Source: Actinomortierella ambigua (taxonomy: Eukaryota; Mortierellomycota; Mortierellomycetes; Mortierellales; Mortierellaceae). Taken from it: a stretch of DNA of 52,288 nt. The translations under genes and the position numbers were made by a program. Below are positions 47,863-52,288 of the stretch, piece after piece. Every line of letters starts with the position of its first letter. Within the stretch, counting starts at the first letter, position 1. The stretch spans positions 1 through 52,288 of the forward strand of contig JAAAJB010000218.1 of assembly GCA_016098155.1 (NCBI GenBank). Reading direction: 5' to 3'. The notes under the pieces are model-generated. The model was not told where the DNA came from and searched no databases. It was given only the letters and a program-made list of their open reading frames with translations.

Positions 47863-50857
47863 TCACTTGGCGTAGTGAAAGTCCCAGGTGGAGAGGAGCT
47901 TGCGGTTGTTGACACCATTCACGTCCAGGGGAGTACCATAAGAGAGCGGCGCAAAGTACAGGAACGAAGCCAGGTGAATCGTCATCAAGATGGCCGCACT
48001 CACATAGGTCGCTGTCGTGAGGGTCGCACGCTGCAAACGCCGGGGCGCGCGGGTTGCAGGGCCAGGATCGGAGATGGGGCCGTTGAGGCCGTCCACAAAG
48101 ATGAAACTGTGAACGGCGGCGAGATTCATGTATGACAGCAGCAGCGCGGGCATGTAGTGGTGCAGGAACAGCTTACGACCCATCATGAAGAAAGGCACAA
48201 AATGCAGCACATATCCGACAACCAGGAATCCGACAGTCATGTAGAAGCGCTTCTGTGAATCCTCGTTCAAGGGATAGTAGCCACGACGGCGGGACAGGAT
48301 ATCGGCAACTGAAATACCTCCAGCAATGGCCAGTCCAGCAATACATGCCCACACGCCAAGGGGATTGCCCAGCAAGTAAATCTGTTCACGAGTGTCGTTT
48401 TTGGTCCAGAACGAAATGCCACGCGGCAGGAAAGGCCACTCGATGGGGTTGCTCATGTATGGGTGGGAGGCCGTCAGACCAGAGTTGTGGGCAATCATCC
48501 TGCGCTGCAACTCGAGATACTTTTTGATGAACGACATTTTGGAAACGCGCCTTGGCTCGTCAGCGTCGATCTCCGCCTCTATTTGGGCAAATTGGTTCAT
48601 AAAAAAAATCGTCTGATTAGTATCAAACACTTGGTGAATTTCTGTAAGCAGCCTTGTCTAGTGTTGAATAACTTGCCATTTTTGCCGATAACGCTATCTG
48701 CAGTCCAGAGATTCGTGACATCGGCGATATTTTTGTTGCCGTTGACCTCTTGCTGGGAAAAGCCCCATTCTGGCAGCTTTTGGTCATGTGTCCAGACGGC
48801 AACCTTGGTGTCCATATGAATGAGTTTAAACCGGCTGGCCTTAGTGCGGAGCTTATTGCCGCCGCTCTCCAGCTGCACCTGGAAGGTGGTCTCCTTAAAA
48901 CGCGAACCATCAGCTTGGCTGGAGTAGGTCGTGATTTCTTCATTAGTCGACATGGTCGGCGATGCCACGTCGTGAGCTAACAGCCACGATGACGTCTCGA
49001 CGTGAAGGAGGCGAATGACATGCCTATCCATCACCTGCTCCCCTGTCCGAGGGTTGTCGACATCATCGGAGAACACTTGCCAGACGTTATTGACATCTTC
49101 ATGACCGTATCCTGTCACCTGCTGACCTGCGCTGCTGACACGGCCGTCATCGTATCGCAAAGGATAATTGTGCGGATGCGAGTGCAAAAAGACGGACGAA
49201 TCCTTGTGACGGATGGTGATATTGTCGCCGTACTTGATATAGATTCCGTTGATCATTGAGTTACCCTGGAGTGTTTCCTGAAATTCGGTCGACATGAAGT
49301 CGTCACCTGGTCCACTATATTTGAGCACCTCAAAGTGGACATAGAACCAAAAGAGGTAGATCAAGAAAGGTACCAGGATCAGACCTACGGCGCGCGCATA
49401 AAAGTGCCTCATGAACTCGGACTACGAGGAAAATATCAACAGTACCAAACGAAATTAATTCATAGTTAATTGGTTAGTTAGTTTTTTTTTTTTTTTTTTT
49501 TTTTACGACTGCGAGCTTATCGGCAAGCTGAGCTCCGTGTCATATCACGATTGTCACAGCACTCATTACCATTTTCAATCCACGGCGGATGTCCAACAAA
49601 TTCCAGAGATCGTAGAGTACTGCCATACCAACTGTTGCAACAGTAAATAGGCCGACCATTTTGACGCTATTGCAGGATTGGAGAAATAGGGTAAAACAGT
49701 TAAGATGCCGGCCTTTAAAATCGAAGCATCTATCTGACAACGATCATGGAACGTACCTTGTGGTAAGGCCAATGGAAACTCCAGTAGCGACCAACCAAGT
49801 CCACCACGAGGTAGAGAATGGGCTAAACATGATACAAGGCGTTGTGGAAAAAAAAAGTCAGAATGGATGCCAACATGTAATATTCAGTACGGTTGACCGT
49901 CATTCATCCATCACTCACTGGTTTCGTGTCTTGTAGAACCGAATATAACAATACAACGAGCACATCATGAAAAAGACGAGCATAGAGTCCAAAAGAATGA
50001 GTCGCGTCTGAGTGACCATCATGTTGTCTATCTCACATTAAAAGAACAATAGAGAGAAATGAGTGGATACAGCCTAGATAGCGCGACAACGACAAAAAAA
50101 AAGGAAAAATCCTTACCAAAGGTAACAAAGAAGGCTGCCATGAAGCAAGTCACGACGGAGTAACCAGCCTCGCGCATTGATAAGTACACCAACGGGATTG
50201 TGGCGGCGCCCAAGAAGGCAGGAAGAGCTCGCAAACCAACATACGGTATGTTGTTTTTTACGTAGCTCTCGCCAATATTCTCAAACAGGTAGTGCCCGTC
50301 GTAGCCCAAAAAGTAGCCCATAGCCGCAATCATTAGCTTGGCTAGGGGTGGATGAACATCAAAAAAGTATGTTCTTCGGAGATAATAACTAGCAAACTTG
50401 CCAAAGTGAACCTCGTCAAACCTGTAGAGCGTGAGAAGGATTCAATGATCAATACGATGTCTGTCCTCAAGTTGACACACACCTCGAGTACTTGGTCATT
50501 CGTTGGCATAGTGCTTACACGACTTCATCGGGATGGGAAATCATGTAAAAACGCGTCAACAGAGCAAGCAGAGTCAATCCTCCCAAGGCAAGATGAGAGA
50601 TCTTCTCGTCTGCAGGGGAAAAGACGCGGGAAATCAGCTACAGGAGAGAAGAGAAAAAAAGCATTGTAAGTATTCACTCTCAGTATTCTTGAACCATCGT
50701 CTTCCCCAGCTATCTGTTGTCAAACCTTTTTCGGCTGATCCTCTGCTTCATCAGACGTGTATCCATGCTCGCGTTTGGCTTGATTCTTGCCAGATGGAGG
50801 AGGACGACGGCGAAGGGTCGCGTCGGTTGAGCTTCCTTTTTTCATTTGATCCCGCAT
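47863..50857 (-). CDS. pmt4: PMT4-type dolichyl-phosphate-mannose protein mannosyltransferase (762 aa)
   Basis: Eight exons: 50857-50726, 50637-50519, 50421-50117, 50027-49919, 49822-49757, 49666-49570, 49421-48677 and 48578-47863, total 763 codons. It transfers mannose from dolichyl phosphate to Ser/Thr of secretory proteins in the ER. The first lumenal loop has HPDEVVFDEVHFGKFASYY with the essential DE and DVHPPLAK; MTQT/TRLILLDSM and several membrane segments follow. The MIR domain occupies much of exon 7 (HSHPHNYPL, LLHVETSSWLLAHD), ending in WGFSQQEVNG, then C-terminal membrane segments with LGNPLGVW and HHYMPALLLSYM. SGPGDDFMSTEFQETL and length point to the PMT4 subfamily. Intron 7 is GC-AG and intron 1 has an unusual GTTTGA donor. 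An in-frame Met at 50845 is an alternative start. Confidence 0.93.
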
Positions 50858-52182
50858 GAAAAGGAATGGATGAAATTGCAGTGAGTTGGATGACCTGATG
50901 ATCCAAAAAAACAAGAGAAATGATGATGCTGGTTCACTTACCGTCAGCCATTCGCCTGAGTATCGTGGGATGAGTAGAAAAGTAGTGGGGGATGTTCAGG
51001 GGCCTATCACGTTGCTCCTGAAAGCTGAGGAAAAAACAGAATAAGAAGGGGTAAAGAGTTTGCAGTGCACCTCTCTTGTTTTGCTGAAGCAGTCCAAAGA
51101 GAATTGCTCTCGCAACACCGCGAAGCAAGAAGAAATGTAATATAAATTTTGTCTATTCATCTGAGCAGGCGGAGAGAGATGCGGCGAGATATGGTGGAGC
51201 CATTGAGCTTTGCAGAAACTTTTTGAAACTGAATCCACGAGCGGTTCCCTGTTGCCACGTCACCACGAACAATCGCTTCGGCGGCATTCTAGATATGAAG
51301 TTGACTTTCCGGGGAGACAGGCACACAGAGAGAGAAAGACAGCAAGACGGAGAAAGAGGAGCGAGAGACAATGTGGGTGTCAAGGTAACCCCGATGTACG
51401 TAACCACCTACCCACGGGGCAACCTGCACTTGGCAATATGGTCCAGGGGATTGCCAGGGGATTGCCAGGGGATCTCTAGCCAGTGGGCACGTTCTTTGTA
51501 AAGATTCACGTTTGTGGTACGGCTTGACGGATACACTCGTACGGACCTGGTGCCCACCCTCACCTTCGTGGCCACCCAGCCTGTTTGAGTATGAGATTTA
51601 TGCATGTCTGTTTAACATAGCCAACGAGAGGAGACAATTATGCCTCATGAGAAGAAAAGGAGGGAGGAGGAAGAAAGAAGAGGAACAAAGGGGTGGGGAT
51701 TTGTGCAATCCTTTTTCGAGATCGGCGTGTTTTGACAAGTTACTACTGATGTTGATGTTGGGCTCCCTTACCGCACATGTCTACGTGAGATCCACCCTAT
51801 GGAGATTGGACATCATCCGCCTACGTTCTCACAGGAGACGGCGAAAACGCGCCTCTCCCTGTCAGTAGACTTTCCTCGCTTGTACTGTTGAGCGAGAGCA
51901 AGTTGTTCCTTTTTATTATTAGGGGTGACCTTTGAGTGCAAATTTTGTTATTGGCGGCAGTAAAGAGTTGTTGCTTGCTGTTCCCACTGTCCTGGGGCAA
52001 AAGGAGTGAGGAGGAAGGGGGGGGGGGAGAAAGTGTTTCTCCCTTTTTTGCCTCGTTTTTCCGAAATCTCGGGACAGTGAATATTCAAGGAGGTGGCAAA
52101 TCAATACTGATTCGCACCCCCTTTCGCACCCCGCTCTTGCTATCTGTTAGCCTGTCATGTCTGTCCGCATGTCTGTCCGCCC

Positions 52183-52218
<36 letters not shown>

Positions 52219-52288
52219 GCCTGCCTGCCTGCCTGCCTGCCTGTCTGCCTGCCTGTCTGTTACGTCTTTCTGTCCATATATCTCTTTC
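50858..52288. other. Right-end intergenic region, no gene seen
   Basis: Upstream of PMT4 this 1.4 kb shows mixed sequence, a short tandem unit at 51448-51475 (GGGGATTGCCA repeated), a purine-rich stretch around 51330-51375, and a tetranucleotide array at the end. I found no splice-joinable frame on either strand. Confidence 0.55.
52183..52258. repeat. (CTGT)n/(CTGC)n tetranucleotide array
   Basis: About nineteen tetranucleotide units that change from CTGT to CTGC and back. The array is close to the right edge of the window. Confidence 0.92.

Overview
The window is nuclear DNA of an intron-rich fungus. Evidence: spliceosomal introns of about 90-150 nt with GT-AG ends and TACTAA-like branch sites, CT-rich leaders, poly-Q and poly-A tracts, and fungal-type proteins (PMT O-mannosyltransferase, Mcp1/DUF1691, Spt23/Mga2-like IPT-ankyrin regulator, xanthine dehydrogenase). 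Gene content and style suggest an early-diverging fungus of the Mortierella/Mucoromycota type. That placement is an inference; no rRNA or marker gene fixes it. All gene models below were spliced by hand, and each joined reading frame was checked for phase and length divisible by three.

Left block (1-9.0 kb, all minus strand): three tandem BTB-BACK paralogs, of which two end in a TLDc domain and the third has lost it, followed by two tandem Mcp1-like (DUF1691) mitochondrial membrane protein genes. Next (9.5-15.1 kb, minus) is a 1403-aa Spt23/Mga2-like regulator with a glutamine-rich N-terminus, an IPT/TIG fold and ankyrin repeats, but no visible membrane anchor.

Middle block: a Ubc1/UBE2K-type E2 with a UBA domain (minus, eight exons, two of them consecutive 12-nt microexons) faces a SLX1 endonuclease gene (plus) across a 167-bp shared promoter. 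An unrecognised 284-aa protein follows (minus). Then comes a gene-poor 6.3-kb stretch full of microsatellites and a 10-N assembly gap. It leads into a 1579-aa low-complexity protein with a zinc-ribbon-like four-cysteine core (plus, 30.2-35.2 kb).

Right block (all minus): a poorly resolved small gene with a nearby ~160-190 bp direct repeat, a complete xanthine dehydrogenase (1356 aa), CENP-S/MHF1 (112 aa, six short exons that hide it from ORF-based searches), an M18 aspartyl aminopeptidase with a long basic N-terminal extension, and a PMT4-type protein O-mannosyltransferase with one GC-AG intron.

Most genes are housekeeping and do not form a pathway. Links that can be argued are genome maintenance (SLX1 and MHF1), ubiquitin biology (the Ubc1-type E2, and BTB-BACK proteins as possible Cullin-3 adaptors) and local tandem duplication (the BTB and Mcp1 families, and the 36.1-36.8 kb repeat).
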